Numbered from the stretch's first letter, positions 1 through 6,481 are shown. The stretch: DNA of 13,929 bases from an uncultured Nitrosomonadales bacterium (GCA_946481065.1 CAMLMA010000038.1:1-13929), one strand, 5' to 3'. The notes: generated by a model not told the origin, from the letters alone. Translations and numbers: made by a program.

Positions 1-45
1 GCGATCCATACCGTTGATACCGTACTGATGCCCAAAAAGAATTAA
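1..45 (+). CDS. C-terminal end of a fasciclin-domain protein (partial)
   Basis: Only the last 14 codons and a TAA stop are inside the window, in frame 1. They read AIHTVDTVLMPKKN. The pattern I-H-x-[IV]-D-x-V-L-x-P is the typical closing strand of fasciclin (FAS1/beta-Ig-H3) domains, which are usually secreted or envelope-associated and thought to act in adhesion. A perfect intrinsic terminator starts 17 bases after the stop, supporting this as a real gene end. With so few residues the family call is a recognition of the tail motif, not a domain match. Confidence 0.55.
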   Translation, partial: AIHTVDTVLMPKKN

Positions 46-62
46 GTACGGCGCAGGCAGAC

Positions 63-90
63 ACAGGAGCTTCGGCTCCTGTTTTTATTT
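63..90 (+). terminator. Rho-independent terminator of the fasciclin gene
   Basis: A perfect 8-bp stem (ACAGGAGC / GCTCCTGT, 63-70 and 75-82) closes a TTCG tetraloop and runs directly into a T-rich tract (TTTTTATTT). It ends transcription coming from the left. On the opposite strand no T tract follows the stem, so it does not look bidirectional and would not terminate the tRNA transcript. Confidence 0.92.
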
Positions 91-128
91 GTGGGTCGTC
101 TTTGATGACTACTGGAATACTGCAAGGA

Positions 129-205
129 TGGTCGGAGTGAGAGGATTCGAACCTCCGGCCTCCACGTCCCGAACGTGGCGCTCTACCAGGCTAAGCTACA
201 CTCCG
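129..205 (-). tRNA. tRNA-Pro, anticodon CGG
   Basis: The reverse strand folds as a complete 77-base cloverleaf. The acceptor stem CGGAGTG/CACTCCG is perfectly paired (199-205 with 133-139), the discriminator is A, and CCA is encoded (129-131). The anticodon stem CCACG/CGTGG closes the loop TTCGGGA, giving anticodon CGG, which reads the proline codon CCG. The D-loop motif AGCCTGGTAGAGCG and the T-arm GGTTCGAATCC are canonical. The C1-G72 pair with A73 is the usual bacterial tRNA-Pro identity. The gene stands alone, with no other tRNA beside it. Confidence 0.97.
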
Positions 206-230
206 AATTTGATATGCCAGCCAAGCCGCT

Positions 231-260
231 ATTATGCCTTTTCCCACCCATGCAGTTCAA
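231..260 (-). promoter_or_regulatory. Probable sigma-70 promoter of tRNA-Pro
   Basis: On the minus strand TTGAAC (255-260) and CATAAT (231-236) are separated by 18 bases and lie about 25 bases upstream of the mature tRNA 5' end. The -35 box sits inside a 6-bp inverted repeat TGCAGT/ACTGCA (251-256 and 264-269) just beyond the end of the iclR-type gene. That hairpin might slow read-through from that gene, but it has no T tract. Confidence 0.6.
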
Positions 261-287
261 TCCACTGCACGTTTTCGTATCTGCCAT

Positions 288-1094
288 TCAGGTATCCGGC
301 TTCGCCGCGCGTTCGTGCATGAACATCTGGGCAGCGATGGCGTCCGCCGCCTGACGCAACTGCTGCAAGCAACGCTCGCGTCCTGAATCGTCGAGCCAGC
401 CCGTGATGAACGTGGTGCCGATGGCGGCCACGGGATAGTCGGAGGGATCGCGGATGGTGACGGCAAGCCCGCTGGTGGTGCGGTCAAGGATGATGTTGTC
501 GTAAGTACCGTAGCCTTGCTGCATGGCCTCGGCCACGGTGCGATGGAAGCCCTGTTCGTCGAAACCTTCGATCCGGTGATAGCGCGCCATATTGGCCTCG
601 ATGATCTGCCGCACCTCAGCCTCAGGCAGCTGCGCAAAGATCGCCATGCAGCAGAGGCTCATGCCGAACGGCCCGCGCATGCCGACATATCCGCGACCGA
701 TCTGGATCTGTGACTGGCTGTCATAGCGGCCGATGCAGACCATATCGAGGCCGGAGCGCACGCTCAGATACACCTGCTGGTCCAGGGTCTCCGCGAGTCG
801 GCTCAACGTGGTGTCGGCGATACGCGCGATGGGGTGACGAGCGATCGCCGAATAGCCCATCGCCGCGAGGTCGCTGCCGAGGTTGTAGCGTGCCGATTGT
901 GCGTCGCGCTCGACCCAGCCGAGTGCGATGAGGCTGTCGAGCACACGATGGATGGTCGGTCGTGGCAATCCGCTGCGTGCCACGAGCTCGGACAGCGTAC
1001 TGCCCTTGCGCGAGCCGCGTGCGATCGTCGTCAGCAAGGTCACCGCCCGATTCAGGCTGCCCGTAGCCACGGATGTGCTGTCTGGTGCTGTCAT
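288..1094 (-). CDS. IclR-family transcriptional regulator
   Basis: A 268-residue protein of normal length for the family. Residues 12-75 form the winged helix-turn-helix (recognition region TLSELVARSGLPRPTIHRVL). Residues 80-262 match the IclR effector-binding domain, with the characteristic stretches around SVRSGLDMVCIGR, GPFGMSLCCMAIFA and the C-terminal GLAVTIRDPSDYPVAAIG. Such proteins dimerise on short inverted repeats and respond to small organic ligands; the ligand here cannot be read from the sequence. The ATG is preceded by GAGGCGAG. The gene is divergent from a flavin-type split-barrel gene. A WGTCCG-N5-CGGACW palindrome lies 18 bp upstream of its own start, and a second copy sits in front of the divergent gene. 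This points to autoregulation plus control of the neighbour. Family call firm, target inferred. Confidence 0.93.
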   Translation of the reverse strand: MTAPDSTSVATGSLNRAVTLLTTIARGSRKGSTLSELVARSGLPRPTIHRVLDSLIALGWVERDAQSARYNLGSDLAAMGYSAIARHPIARIADTTLSRLAETLDQQVYLSVRSGLDMVCIGRYDSQSQIQIGRGYVGMRGPFGMSLCCMAIFAQLPEAEVRQIIEANMARYHRIEGFDEQGFHRTVAEAMQQGYGTYDNIILDRTTSGLAVTIRDPSDYPVAAIGTTFITGWLDDSGRERCLQQLRQAADAIAAQMFMHERAAKPDT

Positions 1095-1112
1095 GTCTCG
1101 CCTCGTTTTTTA

Positions 1113-1129
1113 TGTCCGAATACCGGACA
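1113..1129. promoter_or_regulatory. Candidate IclR-type operator O1
   Basis: Perfect inverted repeat TGTCCG-AATAC-CGGACA, 18 bp upstream of the regulator's ATG. Its half-site and 5-bp spacer are the same as in the second repeat at 1202-1218. The position in the leader or promoter of the regulator gene suggests autoregulation. Confidence 0.72.
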
Positions 1130-1148
1130 ACTTAATCATGCCTGCAGA

Positions 1149-1177
1149 TTGACCGCATTAAAGCATGATTATTAATA
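1149..1177 (+). promoter_or_regulatory. Candidate promoter of the PNPOx-like/DUF1097 operon
   Basis: TTGACC (1149-1154) and TTAATA (1172-1177) are separated by 17 bases, a good sigma-70 arrangement. The predicted start near 1184 would place the inverted repeat at 1202-1218 inside the early transcribed region. A repressor bound there could block elongation or open complex formation. A second TTGACC occurs at 1178-1183, without an equally good -10 box. Confidence 0.5.
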
Positions 1178-1201
1178 TTGACCATATAAAAAATAACGGC
1201 T

Positions 1202-1218
1202 AGTCCGGCTATCGGACT
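1202..1218. promoter_or_regulatory. Candidate IclR-type operator O2
   Basis: Perfect inverted repeat AGTCCG-GCTAT-CGGACT, 21 bp upstream of the ATG of the split-barrel gene. It shares the core GTCCG-N5-CGGAC with O1. The two centres are 89 bp apart, so a looped or cooperative complex across the divergent region is possible. Confidence 0.72.
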
Positions 1219-1239
1219 GGCGTTTTCGAGGAGTACACC

Positions 1240-1896
1240 ATGAGTGACATCTACGGCGCCCAGCATCGCGCCATGCAAGCCCAGTTCGACACCACCCGAC
1301 TGGCGGACCGGGTCAGCGAACAGATCATCACGCCCGAGATCCCGGCGGAGCATCGGGGGTTCATCGAATCGCGCGATTTCTTCTTCCTCACGACCATCGA
1401 TCATCGCGGTTTCCCTACCTGCTCCTACAAAGGCGGTGACCAGGGTTTCGTCCGCGTGCTGGACGACAAGACCCTGGCGTTCCCCAGCCTGGACGGCAAC
1501 GGCATGTATCTCTCCATGGGCAACATCACCGGCAACAACAAGGTGGGCATGCTGTTCATCGATTTCGAGACGCCGCATCGCGTCCGCGTCCATGGCACCG
1601 CCACGGTGAGTCGTGATGACCCGCTGCGAGAGACCTTCCACGAGGCCGAGCTCGTCGTGCGTGTCGAGATCAGCGAGATATTCGTCAATTGCCCGCGTTA
1701 TATCCACCGCTACCAGCGCACGGCAGCCTCGCCTTACGTGCCGCAACCGGGTTGCCCCACACCCAAGGCGCAGTGGAAGCGTATCGACGAGATGCAGGAT
1801 GCGCTGCCGGCGCGCGATAGCGACCTCGCCCAGCAACTGGGTGGCGTCATCACGCTGGAGGAATATTTCGAAATGGTCGCCAACGGCAAGGGCTGA
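1240..1896 (+). CDS. Pyridoxamine 5'-phosphate oxidase-like FMN-binding split-barrel protein
   Basis: A 218-residue protein with the PNPOx-like split barrel at about residues 39-155. It opens with FIESRDFFFLTTIDHRGFPTCS and continues through GNNKVGMLFIDFE and RVRVHGTATV. The conserved VNCPRYIHR stretch is at about 149-157. This subgroup is cytosolic, usually binds FMN or F420-type flavins, and mostly has no assigned substrate. True PdxH is a different, better-defined protein, so a role in vitamin B6 synthesis should not be assumed. The ATG has an excellent GAGGAG ribosome-binding site seven bases upstream. A DUF1097 membrane protein follows 22 bases downstream on the same strand, and an IclR-type regulator is divergent, with a matching palindrome in front of each. 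Probably a regulated two-gene operon of unknown physiological role. Confidence 0.85.
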   Translation: MSDIYGAQHRAMQAQFDTTRLADRVSEQIITPEIPAEHRGFIESRDFFFLTTIDHRGFPTCSYKGGDQGFVRVLDDKTLAFPSLDGNGMYLSMGNITGNNKVGMLFIDFETPHRVRVHGTATVSRDDPLRETFHEAELVVRVEISEIFVNCPRYIHRYQRTAASPYVPQPGCPTPKAQWKRIDEMQDALPARDSDLAQQLGGVITLEEYFEMVANGKG

Positions 1897-1918
1897 CACA
1901 CCCATCGGGAGAATCAGG

Positions 1919-2461
1919 ATGACACGCATCAACGCTGCCTGTTTGAGTGCCGCCGTACTGACCGCCGTGGTCTTGGCGATGGCGCAGCCCTTCCCGGCGC
2001 TGCCGGTCTGGTCATTGTTCATCACCTGGGCTTGCTTCTTCCACCTGGGGGGCGACCAGGACCCCATGGCCGCCTTCCGCGTCACGGTGACGCATATCGG
2101 CCTGGGCGTGGTCACCGCCTGGCTGACGGCCCTGCTGCTGTTCGCCAACCCGTGGCAAGCCAGCGGATTCGGCCAGCTCTGGGGACCTGTCGTCATTGGG
2201 CTCGTGATCGGCGTGCTAGTGCGCCTGAGCGTGATCGGATACTTCGCCGTGACACCGGCCATCATCTACGGCTATGCCAGCGTCTGGGCCTTTCTCAGCA
2301 TCGGCGAGCACTTCAACCTGCAGGTTTTGCAGTCGTTCTCCCTGCAAAACGTCATCGTCGCCATCCCGCCTTGCGTGCTCGTCGGCGCGATCATGGGCTA
2401 CATCAATGTGCGCATGGTCAACCTGCTCAGCAAAGCGGAGCACATCGCCCTCGAACCCTGA
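1919..2461 (+). CDS. DUF1097-family integral membrane protein
   Basis: A 180-residue, very hydrophobic protein with about six predicted membrane helices (roughly residues 6-23, 28-44, 56-76, 88-104, 106-126 and 144-166). The early motif WSLFITWACFFHLGGD and the overall size and helix layout resemble DUF1097, the family of E. coli YcdZ, which has no established function. The frame stays open upstream to 1613, inside the preceding gene. I chose the ATG at 1919 because it follows the preceding stop and a GGGAG/CAGG ribosome-binding region, and because the product then starts directly with a membrane helix. It is probably co-transcribed with the split-barrel gene and could be a channel, transporter or sensor partner for it. 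Family call fairly sure, function unknown. Confidence 0.8.
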   Translation: MTRINAACLSAAVLTAVVLAMAQPFPALPVWSLFITWACFFHLGGDQDPMAAFRVTVTHIGLGVVTAWLTALLLFANPWQASGFGQLWGPVVIGLVIGVLVRLSVIGYFAVTPAIIYGYASVWAFLSIGEHFNLQVLQSFSLQNVIVAIPPCVLVGAIMGYINVRMVNLLSKAEHIALEP

Positions 2462-2465
2462 TCAC

Positions 2466-2497
2466 GACCGGCTTCGGGCCTGGCTACCAGTCCGGTC
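2466..2497 (+). terminator. Stem-loop after the DUF1097 gene, possible non-canonical terminator
   Basis: GACCGG (2466-2471) pairs with CCGGTC (2492-2497), and an inner CTGG-CTA-CCAG hairpin stacks inside. It begins a few bases after the DUF1097 stop and precedes the mxa promoter region. No T tract follows, so this may instead be an RNA-stabilising or Rho-assisted structure. Confidence 0.35.
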
Positions 2498-2532
2498 ATC
2501 ACAACGCGTCGACATGATGCATAGGTTTACGC

Positions 2533-2561
2533 TTGTGCAATCGAAAAAATCACGGTAAGGT
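2533..2561 (+). promoter_or_regulatory. Candidate promoter of the mxaRSACKL operon
   Basis: TTGTGC (2533-2538) and TAAGGT (2556-2561) are 17 bases apart, with an A-rich spacer. The predicted start falls inside the palindrome that follows immediately. This is the only decent promoter I see between the preceding gene end and mxaR. Confidence 0.45.
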
Positions 2562-2579
2562 ATATACAGGTCTGTATAT
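2562..2579. promoter_or_regulatory. Perfect 18-bp palindrome upstream of mxaR, candidate operator
   Basis: ATATACAG-GT-CTGTATAT is a perfect 8-bp inverted repeat with a 2-bp centre. It directly abuts the candidate -10 box and lies 38 bases before the chosen mxaR ATG. A homodimeric regulator bound here would cover the transcription start. The half-sites are in the opposite orientation to a LexA box (CTG-N10-CAG). Confidence 0.6.
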
Positions 2580-2617
2580 TTTTGTCACATGTTCATTCAA
2601 TCACCCATCAGGAACCC

Positions 2618-3652
2618 ATGGAAACTCTAGCCCCGCAGAACCAACTCGCCGATTGGCGCGCCCACGCGCTGCAACTTGAGCAAGCCGTGCAAAGCGTCAT
2701 CGTCGGCCAGGACAAGGCCATCCGCCATATCAATATCGCCATCTTCGCCCGCGGCCACGTTCTGCTTGAAGGCGGCGTCGGCGTCGGCAAGACCACGCTG
2801 CTGCAATCCATCGCCCGTGGTATCGGCGGCGCCTATGAGCGGATCGAGGGCACCGTGGACCTGATGCCGAACGACCTCGTCTATCACACCTATCTCGGCA
2901 ACGACGGCCGCCCGCAGATCGACGAAGGCCCGCTGCTGCGTGCCGGCGAGCAGCTTTCGGTGTTCTTCTTCAACGAGATCAACCGTGCCCGTCCGCAGGT
3001 CCATGCGCTGATGCTGCGCGTGATGGCCGAGCGCCACCTGCACGCCTTCAAGCGCGAATACCGGCTGCCGCACATGGTGGTGTTCGCCGACCGCAACCAG
3101 GTGGAGAAGAACGAGACCTTCGAGATCCCCTCGGCCGCGCGCGACCGCTTCATGATGGAGATCCCGATCGAGATCCCCGAGGACCGTGACCTGCGCCGCG
3201 CCCTCATGTTCGATACCCGCTTCCAGCACGCAGAGGCGCTGACGCAGAAGGTGCCGACCGGTATCCTGCGCTACGACCAGCTCAACGCGTTCTCCGACTT
3301 GTTGCAGAACCATATCCAGGCGAGCGAGACGCTGGAGGAATATGCGCTGGACCTGTGGGAAGCGACGCAGGACCCTGCCCGCTTCGGCATCACGCTCGAC
3401 GGCGCCGATATCCATCGTCTCGTGCAGGCAGGCGCCAGCCCGCGCGGCATGGGCATGCTGCTGAAGGCGGCGCGCGTCAACGCCTGGCTCAACGATCGCG
3501 ACCACCTCTATCCGGAAGACATCCACGCCGTGTTCCACGAGATCATCGCGCACCGGCTGGTGTTCCACAGCATGTACGAGAATCGCCGCACCGCCCTGGC
3601 ACGGGAGCTCACGAGCCGCATCCTCGACCACGTCGCGGTTCCGGCGCGCTGA
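2618..3652 (+). CDS. mxaR: MxaR, MoxR-type AAA+ ATPase for methanol dehydrogenase maturation
   Basis: A 344-residue cytosolic MoxR-family AAA+ ATPase. The Walker A motif GGVGVGKTT is at residues 52-60. The Walker B region FFFNEINRARPQ is at 116-127, with Asn where most MoxR proteins have Asp. A sensor-1-like VVFADRN is at about 154-160, and the arginine-finger region is PSAARDRFMMEIP. Known MoxR/MxaR proteins partner with vWA proteins. In methylotrophs MxaR is required for active methanol dehydrogenase, with a role linked to cofactor or calcium loading. I chose the ATG at 2618, with AGGA five bases upstream; a TTG at 2582 lies next to the palindrome and is less likely. It is the first gene of a tightly packed operon, with mxaS five bases downstream. 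The name rests on the conserved downstream order S-A-C-K-L. Confidence 0.9.
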   Translation: METLAPQNQLADWRAHALQLEQAVQSVIVGQDKAIRHINIAIFARGHVLLEGGVGVGKTTLLQSIARGIGGAYERIEGTVDLMPNDLVYHTYLGNDGRPQIDEGPLLRAGEQLSVFFFNEINRARPQVHALMLRVMAERHLHAFKREYRLPHMVVFADRNQVEKNETFEIPSAARDRFMMEIPIEIPEDRDLRRALMFDTRFQHAEALTQKVPTGILRYDQLNAFSDLLQNHIQASETLEEYALDLWEATQDPARFGITLDGADIHRLVQAGASPRGMGMLLKAARVNAWLNDRDHLYPEDIHAVFHEIIAHRLVFHSMYENRRTALARELTSRILDHVAVPAR

Positions 3653-3657
3653 GCATC

Positions 3658-4521
3658 ATGTCGCCACAAGCGGCGCAGCCGTTCCATTATCACGTGCCCT
3701 GGAAGTCCAGCAGCCTGCATCTCGGCGGACACCGAGGCGACCAGCGCGGACTGGGGTTCGATTTCCGCGGCAACCTGCCGCTGGTCGATCACCCCGACGC
3801 GCGCCGTATCGACCTGCGACAGACCTTGCGTGACCCCTTCGAGCAGGTGCAGGTGCGGCTGTTCAACCAGGACAACACGACCCCCCTGTTCGCCGTCTGC
3901 GACCTCTCGGCCTCCATGCAGTATCGCGGCCGCCGTCGCAAACTCGACCAGGCCATCGCCATCGCCGCCTCGGTGGCTCGTTCCGCGCTCGACACCGGCG
4001 ACCTGTTCGGGCTGGTCGCCTACGATCGCCACGTGATCGAGGATTTCAGCCTGCCGCTGGGTAGTTCATTCCACAGCGCCGCCGAGACCCTGTCTGCGAT
4101 CGGCGAGCGCGAGACGCTGGCACCAGCCGGTGACGGCATCCTGGAAGTGCCGCAGTACCTCAGCCAATCGCGCGCGCTGGTGTTCTGGATCTCGGATTTC
4201 CATCTACCGCTGACGCTGATCGAGCAAGCCATGAACATGCTGTCGCAACATCAGGTGATCCCCATCGTGCTGTGGGACGAGCAGGAATATCGCCGTTTGC
4301 CGCGCTTCGGCTTCAGCACGCTGATCGATCCCGAGACCGGACGCGACCGCACCGTGTTCTTCCGTGACGCGCTACGCAGCCGCTTCATCGCCGCCTTCGA
4401 GCAGCGCCGGCAGGCGTTGCAGGACCTGTTCCTGCGTTTCGACAGCCCCGGCCTGTTCCTGCATGGCGAATACCATGCCGATACCCTCACCCATTATTTC
4501 GACCAATATCTCAGCTCATGA
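3658..4521 (+). CDS. mxaS: MxaS, DUF58 / vWA-like protein
   Basis: A 287-residue protein with the DUF58 signature at about residues 24-60 (GHRGDQRGLGFDFRGNL, then DARRIDLRQTLRDPFEQ). A vWA-like fold follows, with MIDAS motif D82-L-S-A-S86 and a later acidic residue in WISDFH (about D180). No signal peptide or membrane helix is evident, so it is probably cytosolic or peripheral to the membrane, next to the MoxR-type ATPase. DUF58 proteins are the usual partners of MoxR ATPases; MxaS is the methanol dehydrogenase version. I took the ATG at 3658, five bases after the mxaR stop, because upstream parts of the open frame only overlap mxaR. There is no strong ribosome-binding site, which fits translational coupling. 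Its stop overlaps the mxaA start by four bases. Confidence 0.88.
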   Translation: MSPQAAQPFHYHVPWKSSSLHLGGHRGDQRGLGFDFRGNLPLVDHPDARRIDLRQTLRDPFEQVQVRLFNQDNTTPLFAVCDLSASMQYRGRRRKLDQAIAIAASVARSALDTGDLFGLVAYDRHVIEDFSLPLGSSFHSAAETLSAIGERETLAPAGDGILEVPQYLSQSRALVFWISDFHLPLTLIEQAMNMLSQHQVIPIVLWDEQEYRRLPRFGFSTLIDPETGRDRTVFFRDALRSRFIAAFEQRRQALQDLFLRFDSPGLFLHGEYHADTLTHYFDQYLSS

Positions 4522-5498
4522 CCATGCCAATACGAATGTCGTCCGTCTCGATCCTGCTCGCGTTCGCCTGCCTGGGCTGGATCGGCCCTGCCGCCGCCGA
4601 ACCCGCGCCCGTGAACCAGCAAGTACCGCAAAACGCGCAGCCAAGCACCCAAGCGGCCAAACCGCCGGTGATTGAGATCATGCGGCTGGATAACCCGGAC
4701 CGCAGTACCGGTCTGCAGGTCGGCGACCTGCTCGAGCGCCGGCTGCTGGTCAAGGTCGCGCAGCCCTACCAGCTCGCCGCCAGCGCCCTGCCGCTCAAGG
4801 GCGAGCTGCACGACGGCATCGAACTCGCCGACATCCACCTGGAAAAGCAGGCGGCCGAGGCTGCCACACTCTATACCTTGTCCATGCGCTATCAGGTCTT
4901 CGCCACGGCCACCACCCCGGCCATCCTGCAACTACCGGCCATGCAGATCGCCCTCAACGGCGGTCCCCAGGCGCTCACGATCAAGGTACCGGCTTGGCGT
5001 TTCTGGTTCTCGCCGCTCGCGGTCGCCGACATCCGCCTGGCCAAGGCTGCCTTGCAGCCTCAGGCACCGCCTTCACCACTGCCCCTGTCCGAGGATTACC
5101 TCTACCTTGCCGTAGCGATCGGGCTCTTGATCGCAGGCCTGGGCGGGCTGATCTATGTGCATGCCGAAGGCCGCTGGCTGCCCTTCATGGGCGGCGCCTT
5201 CGCCCGCGCCTACCGCCAGATCCGTCGCCTGCCGCGCTCGCCGCAGCATGAGACGCAGGCGCTGTTGCGACTGCACCAGGCCTTTGACCAAGTCTATGGC
5301 GCCAGCCTGTTCACGGCCGGCATCGACGATTTCATCGCAGGCCACCCGCAATTCCGTCCCGCGCGCGACGACATCGCCACGTTCTTCAGCCGTTCCGGCC
5401 AACGCCTGTTCAGCGGCCGGTCGACCGACGCCCGTCTGTTCGACGAGCTGCTGGCGCTGGCGCGCCGCCTGCGCCATTGCGAACGAGGCCTGGCATGA
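4518..5498 (+). CDS. mxaA: MxaA, periplasmic/membrane-anchored methanol dehydrogenase maturation protein
   Basis: A 326-residue protein that starts with a typical Sec signal peptide. It has a positively charged start, a hydrophobic core at about residues 8-22, and a likely AAA-E cleavage near residue 27. A Gln/Pro/Ala-rich linker follows, then a beta-rich periplasmic domain (about 50-170). A single membrane helix at about 193-214 leads to a roughly 110-residue basic cytoplasmic tail. This layout matches MxaA, a protein needed for calcium incorporation into MxaFI-type methanol dehydrogenase in methylotrophs. The start is ATGA-overlapped with the mxaS stop; other Met codons a few residues in (4524, 4536) would still keep the signal peptide. 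The stop again overlaps the mxaC start by four bases. Low sequence conservation in this family means the name relies partly on gene order. Confidence 0.83.
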   Translation: MTMPIRMSSVSILLAFACLGWIGPAAAEPAPVNQQVPQNAQPSTQAAKPPVIEIMRLDNPDRSTGLQVGDLLERRLLVKVAQPYQLAASALPLKGELHDGIELADIHLEKQAAEAATLYTLSMRYQVFATATTPAILQLPAMQIALNGGPQALTIKVPAWRFWFSPLAVADIRLAKAALQPQAPPSPLPLSEDYLYLAVAIGLLIAGLGGLIYVHAEGRWLPFMGGAFARAYRQIRRLPRSPQHETQALLRLHQAFDQVYGASLFTAGIDDFIAGHPQFRPARDDIATFFSRSGQRLFSGRSTDARLFDELLALARRLRHCERGLA

Positions 5499-6481
5499 CG
5501 CTGCTGCATCCCTGGGCCTTGCTGTTGTTGCCGCTGGCATTGGCGCCGCTCATCTTCAAGGGCCAACAAGGCCAGGCTTATTCCTGGGTGGAGATGGTGC
5601 CCGCAGATCGCTTCTCCGATCTCGCCAGCCTCGCCTTGCGCATCGCCGCAGCGCTCATGCTGCTCTGCATCGTGCTGGCCCTGTCCGGCCCGCAGGGCGA
5701 GGAACGCAAGCTGGCCAAGCTCGGCAAGGGCGCGCAGACGGTCATGGTCATCGACCGCAGCGTGAGCATGGACCATCCCTTCGCCGGCGACCGCAGCGGA
5801 CGCGCCGCCGAGATCAAGTCGGCCGCCGCACGCCGGCTCATCACGCGCTTCATCGATTCCCGCCCGGACGACATGATGGGCGTGGTGGCTTTCACCAACT
5901 CCGCGCTCTATGGCGTCAAGATCACCAGCAACCGCGATGCGATCCACGCCGGTATCAAGGCGGCCACCAGCGCCGGTATCAACCAGACCAATATCGGCGC
6001 CGGCATCACCACCGCAGTGACGCTGTTCGACGCTATCCAGAGCTCGGGCTCGCGCGCCATCATCCTGCTGTCGGACGGCGCCGGCAAACTGAGCCCGCGC
6101 GTGAAGTTCCGCATCAAGGAATCCCTCAAGAAGAAAGGCTTGAGCCTCTACTGGATCGTCTTGCGCGAACCGGATGACGTCAGCATCTTCAGCGGCAACC
6201 ACTACGATGAAGGCATGGCGCCCGCGGCGATCGAGCTCGACCAGTTCTTCCAGTCGCTCGGCATCAAGTACAAGGCGTATGAAGCCGACAATCCGACCGC
6301 CCTGCAATCGGCGATCCAGGATATCGATTCGCGCGAGAAGAACACCATCCAATACACCGTCACCCTGCCCGGGCGCGATTACGCCCGGCCGCTGATCCTG
6401 CTGGCGATCGTCCTCGGCCTGCTGTTGCTGATCGCCAAGAACCTGAGAGTACACACATGGAAAAACGCATCAAACGCCTGA
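5495..6481 (+). CDS. mxaC: MxaC, membrane-anchored vWA-domain protein
   Basis: A 328-residue BatA-like protein. Two N-terminal membrane helices (about 5-21 and 46-64) are followed by a vWA domain (about 80-275) and a C-terminal helix (about 298-315). The MIDAS is complete: D87-R-S-V-S91, a Thr in QTNIGAG (about 165-170) and D193 in LLSDGAG. This implies divalent-metal binding, in line with the calcium-insertion role assigned to MxaA/C/K/L in methylotrophs. The ATG at 5495 overlaps the mxaA stop as ATGA and has GAGG eight bases upstream. An in-frame TTG at 5477 lies within mxaA and is unlikely. The C-terminal 25 bases overlap the start of mxaK in another frame, the longest overlap in the operon. 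Confidence 0.87.
   Translation: MTLLHPWALLLLPLALAPLIFKGQQGQAYSWVEMVPADRFSDLASLALRIAAALMLLCIVLALSGPQGEERKLAKLGKGAQTVMVIDRSVSMDHPFAGDRSGRAAEIKSAAARRLITRFIDSRPDDMMGVVAFTNSALYGVKITSNRDAIHAGIKAATSAGINQTNIGAGITTAVTLFDAIQSSGSRAIILLSDGAGKLSPRVKFRIKESLKKKGLSLYWIVLREPDDVSIFSGNHYDEGMAPAAIELDQFFQSLGIKYKAYEADNPTALQSAIQDIDSREKNTIQYTVTLPGRDYARPLILLAIVLGLLLLIAKNLRVHTWKNASNA

Noticed and set aside
129..205. tRNA-Pro as the attachment site of an integrated element
   Set aside because: No integrase gene and no second copy of the tRNA 3' end were seen in the window, and the 3' end faces the fasciclin gene rather than the accessory cassette.
1132..2265. 377-codon open frame on the minus strand
   Set aside because: It lies antisense across the split-barrel and DUF1097 genes, both of which show clear family motifs. 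Such long antisense frames are expected in high-GC DNA, and the translation has no recognisable domain.
2562..2579. LexA (SOS) box upstream of mxaR
   Set aside because: A LexA box is CTG-N10-CAG, with the half-sites pointing the other way. Here the order is ACAG-GT-CTGT.
2627..3631. 334-codon minus-strand frame antisense to mxaR
   Set aside because: It mirrors mxaR codon structure with a His/Val/Asp-rich composition typical of antisense shadows. No ribosome-binding site or family motif.
5294..6454. 386-codon minus-strand frame antisense to mxaA/mxaC
   Set aside because: Shadow of the MxaC frame; Gln/Asp/Arg-rich low-complexity translation with no domain.
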